Source of the DNA: Emiliania huxleyi CCMP1516
Lineage: Eukaryota; Haptophyta; Isochrysidales; Noelaerhabdaceae
Reading direction: 5' to 3'
NCBI RefSeq assembly: GCF_000372725.1
Contig: NW_005202303.1
Location: 2,418-66,417 of the forward strand
Length of the DNA stretch: 64,000 nucleotides
Shown in pieces: positions 41,101 to 52,500 of this stretch. Position 1 is the first letter of the stretch, and the number at the start of each line of letters is the position of its first letter. The position numbers and the translations under genes were made by a program. Below the pieces are notes generated by a model that saw only the letters and a program-made list of their open reading frames with translations, ran no database searches and had not been told where the DNA came from.

Positions 41101-42427
41101 CCGCCGCCGCCGCCGCCGCCGCCTCCCTCTGCCGATGCTGCGGAGCCCGGCGGGTACGTGAATGCGAAGGTTGCGCTTGACCCCGCCACGCGGTACTGGT
41201 AGGCAACCCCTGGTGGTGAAGGCGCGGGCTCATGCGGACCAGGGAGGGGCATTGCAGTGAACGCGGGGAGGGGCATTGCAGAGGCGGTGCAAAGGCAGGG
41301 GACCAGGGATGGGGATGCAAAGTGTGAGAGGGAGAGGGAGGGCGGGCGGCGCTGCGTCTCGACGCCGAGAGAGGCTCCCGCAACACACAACACCCTGGGC
41401 CAGGTCACACTTGGCGATCACCGGGCGAGAGGACGGCCATATCTCGGCTACACCTCGGCTACATCTCGGCAGTATCTCGGCTGTAGCTCGGCCATATCTG
41501 GGCTGTATCTCGGCGGCATCTCGGCGAGGCTCACCCGGCGAGAGACGCGGCAGCGGTACGGTGTGCACGAGCGGAGAGTTGTAGTACCTGCGGTGTGAAT
41601 GCACCAGCGATACGAGTTTTGGCTCGCCTTCCCTGGGACCGCGTGTTGCGTGTCTGACTGTCACTGTGCTGCCGTGCGATCCGGGCCTGGGTTGTGCTGT
41701 GGTGTGAATAAACCCCGCATCAGGGCGGGGATGGCGGCGGCAGCCTGGCCGAGTGTCTTGTGAGTCTGTGTGTCTGCGTGTCGCTCGCGCGTGTCGTCCT
41801 CTTCTGTCTAGCGCCCGCCCATACCGCGCCGGTGTCCAGTCCCAGCCTCTGGCTGCTCTTCCCCTCTCTATCAGGATGTGTGGAAGCCCAGCTGGCGGAG
41901 TGTCTTGTGTGTGTGGTGTGTGTGTGTGTGACTGTGCGTCCAGTCCGAGTATCTATCTGGTTGTAGTACATGGCCGGGTTGTTGTACTCGCCCAGGCCCG
42001 AGGTCGGGCGCGCCGCTGCGGCATGGTACGACTGGCTCCGCCCGAATGGCGCCACCGGAAGGTGCGACGCCCACGACGTAGTGTCCTGCAGCGCCATCAG
42101 CTCGGACGGCTGCGCGCCGGCGGCGCCGAGGGGCGGGTCGGTGAGCGCTCTAGCCTCGAGCCACATAAGCTGCGAGTATGCGGAGCTGCTGCCGTTGGCG
42201 ACGAGGACCAGACCCGGCTCGTCCGCCTCCCAATAGGCCACGGACGAGTCAACAGACTCGTCCTGGCTGGTGTAGACGACCACCATCTCGCCCGGCCCGC
42301 CCAGCTGGATGTGGACCTGCTCGCTCTCGCACGCGGCGTCGCAGCTCTCGTTGAGCGAGAGGAGTCGGCGCGAAGGCGTACCATTGCGGCGAAGCGGCGA
42401 GGTGTGGCCCGCAGCCGACTGGGACAT
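38193..42427 (-). CDS. Purple acid phosphatase (metallophosphoesterase)
   Basis: A large, intron-rich gene. Order of motifs on the minus strand: an N-terminal beta-sandwich (HIQLGGPGEMVVVYTSQDES), YQYRVAG, motif I TIGLTADLG (about 40990), LAGDLSYADG (about 40770), SCGGNHE (about 40480), NLWWSRAVGPLHLISLSSYA (about 40110), VVMMHAPWYNS (about 39910), VDLVLSG (about 39645), HVHAYERSRPVYDG (about 39300), YLNLGDGGNRE (about 39170), FGVGLLTLVNETHAR (about 39010). These supply the seven metal ligands of the family. The last exon adds a membrane segment (AAGLGFLVGAAFVAASTAL) and stops at 38193, so the enzyme may be membrane-tethered. Purple acid phosphatases release phosphate from organic esters, usually outside the cell. 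No signal peptide is seen at 42427, so an upstream exon may be missing. Confidence 0.85.
40296..40467 (-). repeat. Triplicated exon segment in the phosphatase gene
   Basis: The segment encoding AGAAGAWVSY (minus strand, starting AGGCTGGGGCGGCC) occurs at 40467-40437, 40395-40366 and 40326-40296 with small changes, separated by about 41-bp spacers. Each copy offers AG|GC. One copy is enough for the protein, so the others are intronic. Confidence 0.7.
41745..41880 (-). repeat. Dispersed repeat R1, diverged reverse copy
   Basis: Shares GTGTCTTGTGAG, GTGTCGCTCGC and CCCATACCGCG...GGTGTCCAGTCC with the 2161-2293 copy. It lies within an intron of the phosphatase. Confidence 0.6.
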
Positions 42428-43175
42428 CGTGTTTGCCTAGGTGCGTAAAAGAATTCTACGAGCGCCCTCTCACAGCAGACTGGCACGAACTAGCACCACA
42501 AAAGGCACAGCGTAAAAGAAGAATTCTTGCAGCACTGTCTTTTCTTTCTTTCTTTTTACGTCCCTCCCTTGGGTTTTCTGTTTTCTTTCTTTCTTTTCTT
42601 CCTTTTTACGGCCGGGCGGAATGTGTTTCGCCTTCCTAACTACCTAAATAAATGTGGGATGGTGAGGTCAGGTCAGGTGGTGTAAGCAGTAAGGTAAACT
42701 TCTGCAGTCACACTCACACACTCAAGGTGTTACAATATGCACTTGGGTGCGTTTGTTGGGTGTTTGTGTGCGCACGCGCGTGCTGCATGTCATGTGTGTG
42801 TCACAGTTTCTCGCCGAACTATGAAAAGTTGCGCACGAGTGAGCTCATCTTTGATGCCAACGAATCGGTGGCCGTGCCCGTCGCGCGTCGGCGAGCTTTA
42901 CGCGCTCGCCTGTGAGCGCGCTCTCTCGGCGGTGCCAAGGCTGGCTCCGGGCCAGCGGGGGTGCTAGCGGGGTCAGGGGCGGGAGCTCGCCGCGCACACA
43001 AACAGATTTCAAGGGCGTTAAAGGAAATTGCGTTTACGAAAGTAGTAAACGAGATGAACACAGCTCTGCGCTCGCACCGCGTGAAACTTCTCGGGGCAGT
43101 AGCTGAGGGCTCACCTCGGGGAACTCGGCTAAACTCAATGGACGAACTCTTCGAGACGACTAGCTGCCATCCGCA
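42428..43175. other. Intergenic; possible fragment of coding sequence
   Basis: Bases 42545-42620 carry the CTTTCTTTC repeat end. Bases 43000-43180 (plus) can encode ISRALKEIAFTKVVNEMNTA then SHRVKLLGAVAEGS, which looks protein-like, but start and family are unknown. Confidence 0.3.
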
Positions 43176-44555
43176 TTAGCCGAGCTTTTGGACTTCCGTG
43201 CACGATTTCAGCCCAAAGTCCTGGATGCCACCGGAAAGTGTGATGAAGTAGACGCAGGAAGAGGTCTCGTGGACGTCGATGCTGAGGGAGCCCTGAGTGC
43301 TGCTCTTAATGTCCAGGTACAGCGTGGAGTGCCGAGGATAATCGCATCCGTTTGTTGAGCCGTCCGAATACTCTTGCTCATTTCCCTCAAAGGGCTGATC
43401 CGGCGCAATGGAGCCATAGATATCGGCCGCGTTGCTGGAAAATGTAGCGTCGTCACAACTGCCGTCGTTGCTAACGATCCCTTCAATCGTTTGGCCAATC
43501 TCGACCCGGAAGCAGTGCTCACTGAGAGGCGTCAGAGCATCGACTCTCTGAGAGGCCACCGACGCGTAGAAAGTCCGACCCTTTGTCGCCTCCAACACAT
43601 GCTTTGATGATGGATCCACACATTCGTCCCGGTAGTCAGTGAATGGGGTCCCGACGGCGAGCACGATGTTGCGCCCGCCATGGTACGATTTGCTGGTCGC
43701 GAAGTGCAAAACCACGGACCACGTGTCTAAGTAGACGAGCGTCACAGCTCGAGCGAGTTGGGTGGGAGTGGGAGGCCCAGACCCGGGAGTGGGGTGGGAT
43801 GTCGGGTTGTCGTACGCGCCTCCCTTTTGCGTTGCGGTGAAGATGGCGCCACCTCCAATGGGCTCGATCTCAACCAGCGTGTCTGTATCCAGAAGGTAAT
43901 GATCGAAATGGTGCGCCACGATAGACTCGACGCCATCCAAGTTGACGTCGTACTCCATGTCGAGGTCATAAACCGTAATTACAACCTCGTGCAGCGCGGC
44001 GTGATACTCGCCCCCGGGATAGAAGAAACCGAGCTGCAGCTCTACAGACTTGTCGGGTGCGAGGTTGATCTGCGCGAACGCCCCGTTGATCGTGTTATAA
44101 GCAACATTGCCCGGGATGTAGGCGTCCGATTGCGACCCAATAACCTCGATCTTCATGTCAAAGGGGGTCCCTTGGTCCGTGGTCCCGACAGAGGGCAAGT
44201 ACATATGCGGCTCGCCAGTCATCGGACCAGCGCCACCCAGGTTGTTGTGCACCCCGCCCCGAGTAGCAATGCCCATAGATCGGGCAAGCGGGGAAAGCAG
44301 GCCCGAGATGGTGTCAAACGCATCGAGGTGCTGTGCTTGCTGGTGGGCTAGCGGCAACGCTGCTAGCCCAACCAGAAGGGCGACGCCGGCCAGCATTCCG
44401 ACTCGGCGGCAGGACGCGGTAGGACTCCCACGACTCCCGGGGTTTATGTCCATCTGTGGGAGTTGGGGGCGCGTCGCAACCGACGCCTGCTGCCCGACCA
44501 GCCGAAGCGAAACCCATCTCACGGACGGATCGAGCTCTAGAGCTCTACTCATCAA
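43176..44555 (-). CDS. Single-pass membrane or secreted protein, unknown family
   Basis: Intronless frame of 459 residues; a better start may be the ATG at 44453 (MDINPGSRGSPTASCRRVGM), which puts a signal-anchor (GMLAGVALLVGLAALPLAH) near the N-terminus. The long ectodomain is beta-rich and acidic: FDMKIEVIGSQSDAY, VELQLGFFYPGGEY, EVVITVYDLDMEYDVNLDGV, HFDHYLLDTDTLVEIEP, then a cysteine-containing C-terminal half (DECVDPSSK, EHCFRVEIG, NGCDYPRHSTLYLDI, SSCVYFITLSGG). Even cysteine spacing suggests disulfide bonds and an extracellular role. The gene ends against a cargo-element end unit (44563), so it could itself have been moved by that element. Confidence 0.65.
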   Translation of the reverse strand: MMSRALELDPSVRWVSLRLVGQQASVATRPQLPQMDINPGSRGSPTASCRRVGMLAGVALLVGLAALPLAHQQAQHLDAFDTISGLLSPLARSMGIATRGGVHNNLGGAGPMTGEPHMYLPSVGTTDQGTPFDMKIEVIGSQSDAYIPGNVAYNTINGAFAQINLAPDKSVELQLGFFYPGGEYHAALHEVVITVYDLDMEYDVNLDGVESIVAHHFDHYLLDTDTLVEIEPIGGGAIFTATQKGGAYDNPTSHPTPGSGPPTPTQLARAVTLVYLDTWSVVLHFATSKSYHGGRNIVLAVGTPFTDYRDECVDPSSKHVLEATKGRTFYASVASQRVDALTPLSEHCFRVEIGQTIEGIVSNDGSCDDATFSSNAADIYGSIAPDQPFEGNEQEYSDGSTNGCDYPRHSTLYLDIKSSTQGSLSIDVHETSSCVYFITLSGGIQDFGLKSCTEVQKLG

Positions 44556-44619
44556 ATGTACTTTTAGCTTGGGAGAAAAGCTGGAGTTATTTTCTCATGT
44601 ACGTACTTATAGCTTACTG

Positions 44620-44990
44620 GGAGAAAAGAGAGAGGGGGGTTGTGTTCTCTAGGCCCCTAAGGGCCCTACGCGCGGCGTGAGAGCTCGGAAGCGAGCTTTG
44701 CACGGCGATCGAGGATGGCACGGTTTACCCCCTTCACCGAGGCGATGGAGATGCGTTCCGCGTGGTGTGACACAAATGAGAGGCGGGAGTGGGGAGGGTA
44801 CGCGGTGCGGTCAACGCCCGAGCGTTGAGCCTTGCGCGCAAGGCGGTTGATCTTTGCAACTGCTGGCGGCGAGAAGCCGTCGCCGAATGTCTCGTGGAGA
44901 AGCAGGTTGAACTTGTTGCGTTTGGTGAAGATCCCATCATGGTAGTGGCCTCTCTCATGTATGTGGCTCTTACGTACATTCCCAGTTTAC
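44620..44990 (-). mobile_element. Cargo-type element with short ORF
   Basis: Reversed: LE (GGGAATGTACGTAAGAGCCAC) at about 44990-44966, RE (GGCCTAGAGAACACAACCCC) at about 44655-44635. Inside, a frame reads HDGIFTKRNKFNLLLHETFG, FSPPAVAKINRLARKAQRSG, LSFVSHHAERISIASVKGVN and AILDRRAKLASELSRRA with a stop at 44666; no ATG opens it in frame. The pattern GDGFSPPAVAKINRLARKAQ is basic and helical, possibly DNA-binding. Confidence 0.5.
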
Positions 44991-45084
44991 AAAAAAACTC
45001 CCTCGCACAACACTGGGCACGGGACTGGCGCGCACTGTCACAAAGCGACTCGCCCGCGAGGGCGTATTCCGTATACGCGGTACT

Positions 45085-45210
45085 TTTAGCTTACCTGGGA
45101 GCAGGGAGAAAAGGGAGAGGGGTGTTGTGTTCTCTAGCGTCTAGGCCCCTAACGGCCCTACGCGCGGCGTGAGAGCTCGGAAGCGAGCTTTGCACGGCGA
45201 TCGAGGATGT
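45085..45210 (-). repeat. Truncated second copy of the cargo-type element
   Basis: RE unit plus the last codons of the same ORF (RAKLASELSRRA), then broken off at GTAGAGTGG near 45215. Confidence 0.65.
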
Positions 45211-45334
45211 AGAGTGGCGCTTCGGAAGAGGTTCCTCTTTCCGCTCCCCCTCCCCCCCGCAAGCGAGCCTGGTAAAACACAGCGACCGTGTCTCTGACTC
45301 CCCTCTGACGCTAGCGCCTTTCAGCGTTTCAGGT

Positions 45335-48300
45335 TCAGCTGCTCTGGACCGCATTGGAGCCGGCGGCTGCCTGTGAGAGCGCCATGTCGTCGAGCTCCTC
45401 CATGAGCGCCTCGATGTTGGCGTAGCCCTGCTCCTCGAGCGAGCTCGCCGACGTCGTGCTCTCGCCGTCGCCGCGCACCTCTCTCTGCGCGGCGTGCAGG
45501 CTGCGCAGGCCGGCGGCCGCCTCGTCCTGAAGATAGTGAAGACATCAAGGCGACTCAGGGTGCGAGAGTATCCACATCGGGGTGCACCTCTCGGCTGTGT
45601 CTCTCGGCGGTGTCTCTCGGCGGTGTCGCGGCTAAGTCGCGGCTATGTCGCGGCGGTGTCTCGGGCATGTCTCGGCGGTGTCTCGGCGGTGTCTCGGCGG
45701 TCTCTCGCCTCGTCCTCTCCGAAGCACTCAGCGAGGGCCGTGTCGCCACTCATCACGTGCACGCGCGGCCGGTCGCCGTCCACCTAACCACACCTCACGC
45801 TGTGAAGAGACGCCGTTCACAGCTCACGCCGCCGCGCGGACCGGCCGTCGCCCACCCACAACCGCTTCACGCGCCGGATGCGGCACCCGCCCGCCTATGA
45901 ACAGAAATCCGCGCGTGAAAAAGAAATACGACGACAAACAAATATGGCGCGCGTCGCGCCAGCTCGAGGGCACGGCCGCCGGGCCAGCTGCCTGCAGCCA
46001 TGGACACGATCGGGGTGAACCGGGGATGTGCTTTTGCTTGAATACCCTCTCGTGCCGTGCATGGGGTGTAGCATCGCATCAGATGTATTTAGGTAGCATC
46101 GCATGAGAGGTAGCATCGCATCAGATGTGGCATCGCCACAAGGGGATGCAACTGCAGCGAGTACAGCGGAGTACAGCCGACCACAGCTGAATGCGTGTCC
46201 TCTCGAGCGCTGGTTCGAACGCGTATTCCGCTTCTAGGCCCAGCCGCCGGCGACGAACGCCGCGGGCGCGCCGTCGATGAGTGTGTCGCTGAGCAGCGCG
46301 CGCGAGTTTTCGGCGAGGAGTAGCGCGGCCTAGTCAGAGCAACTCATCAGAGTATGAGGATTCAACTGGTGAGAGGTGTCTCGGGAGGAGTAGCGCGGCC
46401 TAAGAACGATGAGTCATCATACTATTAGAATGATAACTGGTGAGAGGTGTCTCGGCGATAGCGCGGCCTAAAAGAAGAGGCATCACAATTGAGAATGATA
46501 TAACTGGTGAGAGGTGCTCGGCGGTAGCGCGGCCTCAGAGCAGTGCGACAGCGTGCAAGCCGTGCAACGTAGCCGCGCCTGGGAGATATGGGGAGATCTG
46601 GGGAGATTGCAAGCCGTGCAACGTAGCCGCGCCTGGAGATATGGGGAGATCTGGGGAGATAGCCGTGCAACGTAGCCGCGCCTGGGTGGGTCAGTCAGTG
46701 TGACACACTCCCAGCACGGAGGATGGGGCACATACACACTCGCGAGCACACGGGGGCATTGCACACGAGGCGGTGTGTGCGTTCTCAGGGAGAGGCAGCA
46801 CCACGCAGACATACGTGCAATCTTCAGAGGGGCAGCGGTGGGGAACTCGCGCGCCTTGTTCCGCAGCCCCCTCCCCTACCCCACAGGACCCGAACCCACC
46901 CTCCCCTACCAGCCGAACCCACCCGCGGCGCCTTGTTCCGCAGTACCAACGCGTAGCACGCCTGCAGTGTGGACACGCAAACCTCAGGGCGGGAGGAGGC
47001 CGTCTGTCTCTCCCTTCTCGACTGTCTGTGCTTGTGCGTCTTGGGCCCCGGGGTTGTGTTTTTGCGTGAATTCGAAGGCAACGCGGTCCTCTCTCGAATG
47101 CTGATCAGAATGCAACTCTCGTCTCCAGTTTCTCTCGGGTCGCAGGCCGTCTTTCGGATGCCGGCCTCCTGCACCGACCTGCGAAGGAACCGGGAAGGGG
47201 GAGCGAGGACTGCGTCGGGAGGGGGGCCAGTCGTACTACGCGATGGAGGGGAGCCAATGCGCTACTCTTAAGTGGTTGGAGACTCCTCGGAGGCAGCCGC
47301 GACAGCTCAGAGTGTCGGCTGTCTTCTGGAGGGGAGCCAATGCGCTACTCTGAAGTGGCAGCCGCTTATGGAGGAGGGCCAGCTGAACTACTCGAGAAGG
47401 AGCGTCTGTGTTGGGGCCAGGATGCGAGGAAGGCTGTTCAAGGGCTCGTGCGTACCCGTAGGCCGAGAGCACCACCACGCTCGTGCCCATCTCCTGTTGA
47501 AAACAATACGCGCTGCAGATGCGTGCTGCCTGCTCCGCGTGTTTCTTTTGCGGCTGACTCCTGCTCGCTCTCGCCGCCGAGCGTGCACCGCTCCAGCGTC
47601 ACCTGCAGTGCAAAAGTGATATGCATGCATCGGGCGGTTGGGGCACGCACGCGCAGCACACTCAGGCGAGGGACTTCAGCACACTGCAACACACTCAAGG
47701 CGAGGGACTTCAGCACACTCCACGCCGTGGGGCTAGCACGCACGCATGGAGCAGGTGTGGGGCAAAGACGGCCGAAATATGCACCTGCGCGCCGCCGCTC
47801 AGCCGCAGAGCGCAGCCGTGCGAGCAGCGCAGCCTAAAAGAAGCCGCGCCGTCAAAAACAGAGACGGATCTCTTCGAGCGCACCCGTCAGAGCAGCGGAG
47901 CCGGAGCCGCGCCAGCAGCCACTGGCCTCCCACGCACCGCAGGCAGTCGCCGCCTAAGGACATGTCTCGGACATATCGTGGACAACACCTGGACCTGTCA
48001 CCTCTACAGGCAGCTGCCGCCGGCGTCGTCGAAGCGCACGCCGTGGATGGAGCCGCCGCCGGCGCCGAGCACGAGCGTGCCTCGAACGACCGCGCCCACC
48101 TCGCCTCGGATGGCGAGCGGCAGAGCGCTCAGCGGCTGCAGCGCGGCGCCGCAGTCGATGTGGTGCTCGCCCCGGCGCAGCAGGATGCGCTGCCCCGGCG
48201 CGGCACGCGCGATGGCTACGGCCAGCGAGGGCGCGTCGTCCGGCACGATCAGCTCTATGAAGCGCATGATGCAGCGGAGGAGATCGGCGTGCGACGCCAC

Positions 48301-48408
48301 CAGCCGGAGGGGAGACCTCTCGCCGAGCCGCTCGTGTGAGGCCATGCAGAGGGTAAGCGCGGTCGTCGACCATGCCCCCGTCAACCATGGCGCGTCAGGC
48401 GACGCCAT
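45335..48408 (-). CDS. Right-handed parallel beta-helix protein
   Basis: A multi-exon gene. Exon 1 (48408 to about 48010) encodes MASPDAPWLTGAWSTTALTL, a helical lead (LVASHADLLRCIMRFIELIV) and the start of a beta-helix: DDAPSLAVAIARAAPGQRIL, LALPLAIRGEVG-like rungs (ALPLAIRGEVGAVVRGTLVL), GGGSIHGVRFDDAGGSC. Later exons give VTLERCTLGGES (about 47605) and ALLSDTLIDGAPAAFVAGGW (about 46310-46240). The last exon (about 45530-45335) is acidic and helical (LEEQGYANIEALMEELDDMA). This rung pattern is that of NosD/FBXO11-like repeats, used for binding sugars or protein degrons. The lead helix could be a divergent F-box, but I cannot show it. Several middle exons are unresolved. Confidence 0.6.
45570..45720. 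repeat. CTCGGCGGTGT minisatellite in intron
   Basis: Tandem TCTCGGCGGTG units with TCGCGGCTATG variants, inside the last intron of the beta-helix gene. Confidence 0.8.
46140..46240 (-). repeat. F1 introner-like sequence in the beta-helix gene
   Basis: On the minus strand, right after the exon ending GGCTGGGC: CTAGAAGCGGAATACGCG, AACCAGCGCTCGAGAGGAC, ACGCATTCAGCTG. This is the 5' half of F1, in sense orientation like the other copies. Confidence 0.75.
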
Positions 48409-49589
48409 TGGCGCAGCGACGCGTGAGCCTCACTGACTGGCCCCTACCTCGACGAGGCCCGATGGACGTACCAGCCCGCAATCGAGTCTTCTGATAAACG
48501 CACACGTAGTGAGAGAGAGAGAGTCCGTACGTAGTACATGTACACGTACGTACATGTACCACTACTCTCTCTCTCTCTCTCTACATGTACGTACTTTTTT
48601 TCTCTCTCTCTACATGTATGGAAGATACAAAGAGACGGAGGAGCAACGAGCGCCCTGGCGTGAGCCAAAGACACTCCCTCCGTAGACACTGATCACACAC
48701 GGGTGGGTGGGACAGGGTGGGTCACAACGAAGCACGAGAGCGTGCACGACAGAGCGACGGCGCAGCGCACTGCCGTCCAGCTAAAAAGCGGCGGCCGACG
48801 GCTGCTGCGCAAAGTGATCCGTTCTAAAATAGGTGCCGGGGCCCAACGGATAGATGAATCCGGGGCACCCTCCGCTCGAATCCCTGGCCATCGCACGGAA
48901 CTCCATGACGGGGCTGTCACTCGGGAGCCAACCCGCAAGCGGAATAGACGCGCAAAACGTGTCGTGAAGCACTCACGCAGACGGGGGGGGGTCCCGTACC
49001 CGCCATGCGGAATCGACCCTATCCAGTGCTCAAGTGCTCAAGTAGAATGCGCCACGCTGCCCGGCGTTTCTCACTTTCCGGGAACAGCAGACACTCTTTC
49101 TTTTACTGGAAAATTCTTCGTTGGGCGTTGCCGTTGAGAGAGAGAGAGAAATCTCTCTCTCTCTTTTGCCGTTGGTAATTTGCAAAAATGCTAAATGCTT
49201 GGGCAAATTACACATAAAATCAAGCTTGTGTAACGCGCGCTGTGCCACTGTAAAATGGACGAACTAGCCTGTCACCGAACACCGACAGTTGGAGTTGCAG
49301 TTGGTGGGAATTGAATAGCTCCGCACACGACATGCTTGGTCAAGACAAGAACCACATAACGAACTAGTAGCACCCCCGCCCCGCCCCTGAACACACATCT
49401 GCTCCTCTCGACCACAGGAGGGGTACGACCAGGCCGAGATGGTAAAGCCCTAGCCCGAGGCTACTGCGCCTGCGCACTCCAACCCCAGCGCCCAGACCGA
49501 ACACCCGCGCCGGGGTGGGCCCTCCGGCGGCTCGACGCCGCAAGCACGAGTCAGCCGCCGCAGTCGTCTTGGAAGAGGAGCGCGGCCCG
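48409..49589. other. Intergenic: palindromic and repeat DNA
   Basis: Bases 48525-48615 are rich in GTACGTACATGTAC palindromes and CT runs. Bases 48986-49030 repeat the end of the 13.7-kb foldback element. Bases 49135-49165 are a GAGA/CTCTCT inverted repeat. No gene supported. Confidence 0.5.
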
Positions 49590-52500
49590 CTAGTCGTAGA
49601 CGTCAAAGCAGACCTGTCGCCTCTTCTTGGGCGCGTCGTAGTCCTTGACCACCGCCGCTGCCAGCGCGCCGCCGCCGTCTTCGCCCCCTGCCGCGGCGTT
49701 GGCCTGCTCCAGCGCACGCTTGCGCGCCTCGCTCTGCTGGTTGAGGCAGGCGGGGTTGAACATGATGTAGCGCGCGCTGCCGTACGAGAAGTCGTCGTCG
49801 GACTCGGTGCCTAAGACAAAAGAAAGCGGACTGCCCGGTGTGTGTCGCGTTCGTGAGCAGCCGTCGTCGGACTGTTGTGCAATCGGTGTTCGGCGTGCCC
49901 GCCATCCCGCAGCCGCAGTAGCCGTCATTGCCCTTGTCGTGCTCGAAGCCGCGGCCGCACTCGCACTTCTTGGAGACCGCCTCGGCGCACGCCTGAGAGG
50001 TGGCGGAGAGGTGGGCAAGGGGTGGCAGAGAGGTGGGCAAGGGGTGGCGGAGAGGGTGGCGGAGAGGTGGCGGAGAGGTGGCCTCGATCCCAAGCCGAGA
50101 CGGGGTGGTGGTGGGGTGGGGGGAGATGTGGCCGAGATCGCGCCTCGAGCGTCATCCCGTTCCCGAGGTGCAGCCGGTGAATGTCGCCCGCGCCGCCCGC
50201 GTTGCTGAAGCAGGAGCTGTCCTCGGCGACCTAAGGCAAGGCAAGCTCCACTTCCTTCTCCACACACACGAGGTGGTGAGGCAAAAGGCCAGGGCAGACC
50301 CTCGCGACTCCACATCTAAAGTCAGGAGCCCCACGGCAGTCAGGCGCCAAACCCAATGTGCGTGGGGAGAGCGGAACCCAACCCCTCCCGGCTAGGCGTG
50401 CGCACCAGCTTATAGCTCAGCCCGCCCGACGGCTTGGGCGCCTCCGCCTCGAGCTTCTTGAAGAGCTCCTGGGCCGGCGTCGCCTAGGAACCGGTGTGCG
50501 CGCCGCTTCAGACAGGAGCTACACCCGTCACGGACGCCAAGGCTGCTGAGCGGGCCACAAGTCTCCCAAAGCAGGCGTGGGGTGCTAGCACTACGGGTGT
50601 GTCGAGGCAAAGGCGCACAGCAGACCACTAGAGGCGGCTACACAATCGCGTGGGCGTCGCCTTTGTCGCCCGGTGGCTCGCCGTCCAGCCTTCCATGTGC
50701 CTAGATTAGCCGAGACGAGCCGAGATGAGCCGAGAGTAAAACCAGCCTTCCATGTGCCGAGATGAGCCGAGATGAGCCGAGATGAGCCGAGATGAGCCGA
50801 GATTACGTCCAGCCCTCCACGTGCCTGCGCGTGCCGTCGAGCGTCTCCTTGCACCGCTGCATCGCTTGGTCCGCCTGCGCCTCCACCAGCATCGCGCCCT
50901 TTCCCGGAAACTTCCAAAAGACGCCGGACTCGACGAGGCGCGAGAGCGCGGCGCCGTGGAACCTTTGCATTGGGGCCGAGGAGTCGCGACCAGTGGAGGA
51001 GGAGTGTGTCGGCCGGCGGGAGTCCGGTGGTGGTGCCACTTCGTCATCTTGTCAACCTGAGCCCCTCTGCTCTGCTCTTCTCTACTCTTCTCTTCCGTTC
51101 TCTTCTCTTCTCTCTACACCCTGCAGTGTGCAATACACTGCGAGCAAAAGACACTGAGGAGGGAGCGGAGGGAGGGACGCGCCCCTTCATCATCTCGTCG
51201 AGATGTGGGGAGATGTGGGGAGATGTGGGGAGATGTGGGGAGACGCACCCCTTCATCATCTTGTCGACGGCCGCCACCGCCTACTCAATCGCGATCTCGC
51301 GCGATCTCGCGCGATCTCGGATGATCTCGTTGCCGACGGCGGCCGCCACCTCGTCGCGCAGCTTCGCGTTGTCTGCCGACTCCTCGCGGTACCAGTAAAA
51401 CTTGGTGCGCAGCTCTTCGTTGAGGGTGGCGCACCTGTTCACAGCTGCAGGTGTGAAGAGACGCTGCTCACACCATCGTGCAGCTCCTGGTTGAGGGAGG
51501 AGCAGCTGCGAGGGGAGAGGAGGCCGACAGGAGGGCGGGGAGGCGGGTGTTGTGCAGCAGGTTGTGCAGAGTACTCGGAGCACCGCGTGAGTACGAGGGG
51601 AGGCGGAGACAGTGAGTACAGCTGAATACGGTCGAGTACAGCGGAGTGCGTGTCCTCTCGAGCGCGAGTTGGGGTACACGAGTCCGTATCCCGCTTCTAG
51701 GGAGGCGCACTGCTCGTCGAACCACTTGCGGTTGCGCTCGCGCAGGCGGTTGAGGGTCTCGGCCTCGTCGGCCGTGTCGAGCTCGAGGTCGGAGCGGTCG
51801 AGGATGTATCCGTGCTTCAGCCAGAGGGAGACCTGCTCTCGGGAGGGGTGGGGAGGTTTGTGGAGGTGTGGGGAGGGGTGGGGAGGGGTGGTGAGGGGTG
51901 GGGAGGGGTGGGGAGGGGTGGGGAGGGGTGGGGAGGGGTGGGTAGAGGTGGGGAGAGGTGGGGAGAGGTGGGGAGAGATGGGGAAGGTGTGGGGAGGTGT
52001 GGGGAGAGATGGGGAGATCAGGGAGATCTAGGGAGATCTGGGGAGGCCTGCGCGACAAAGTCGGTGCCGACGAGCGGCTGCGGCGTGCACTCGGAGAGGG
52101 TGAGCACTGTCCCCGCCTAGTACCATACCCGCCAGAGTCTCGAACCCAGTGTGGGTTCGGTCCCGTGGCTGTAGGGTGAGCACGGCCCCCCGCCTCCTTG
52201 CAGCGGTGCACCGCCTTGAGGTCGTGCATCGCCGCCGCACGCACCTGCGCGGGTTCGGGTTCCGGGGTGGGTTGGGGATCCCAGCCCCCCCCCCCGAGAG
52301 ATCTGGGGAGATTGCAGCGGGAGAGATGGGCACTGTCAGAGTCGACGAGAGGGTCTACGAGAGGGCATGAGACGGGAGTGGCGGCGCGCTCGGCGCCCCG
52401 GCTCTCCCCTGCAGAAGGGGGGGGAGAGGCAAGAGAGCCCCGGCGTTCGAGTGGACCTGGTCGGCGTCGTGCAGGGCCCAGGCACTTCCCAGGCACTTCC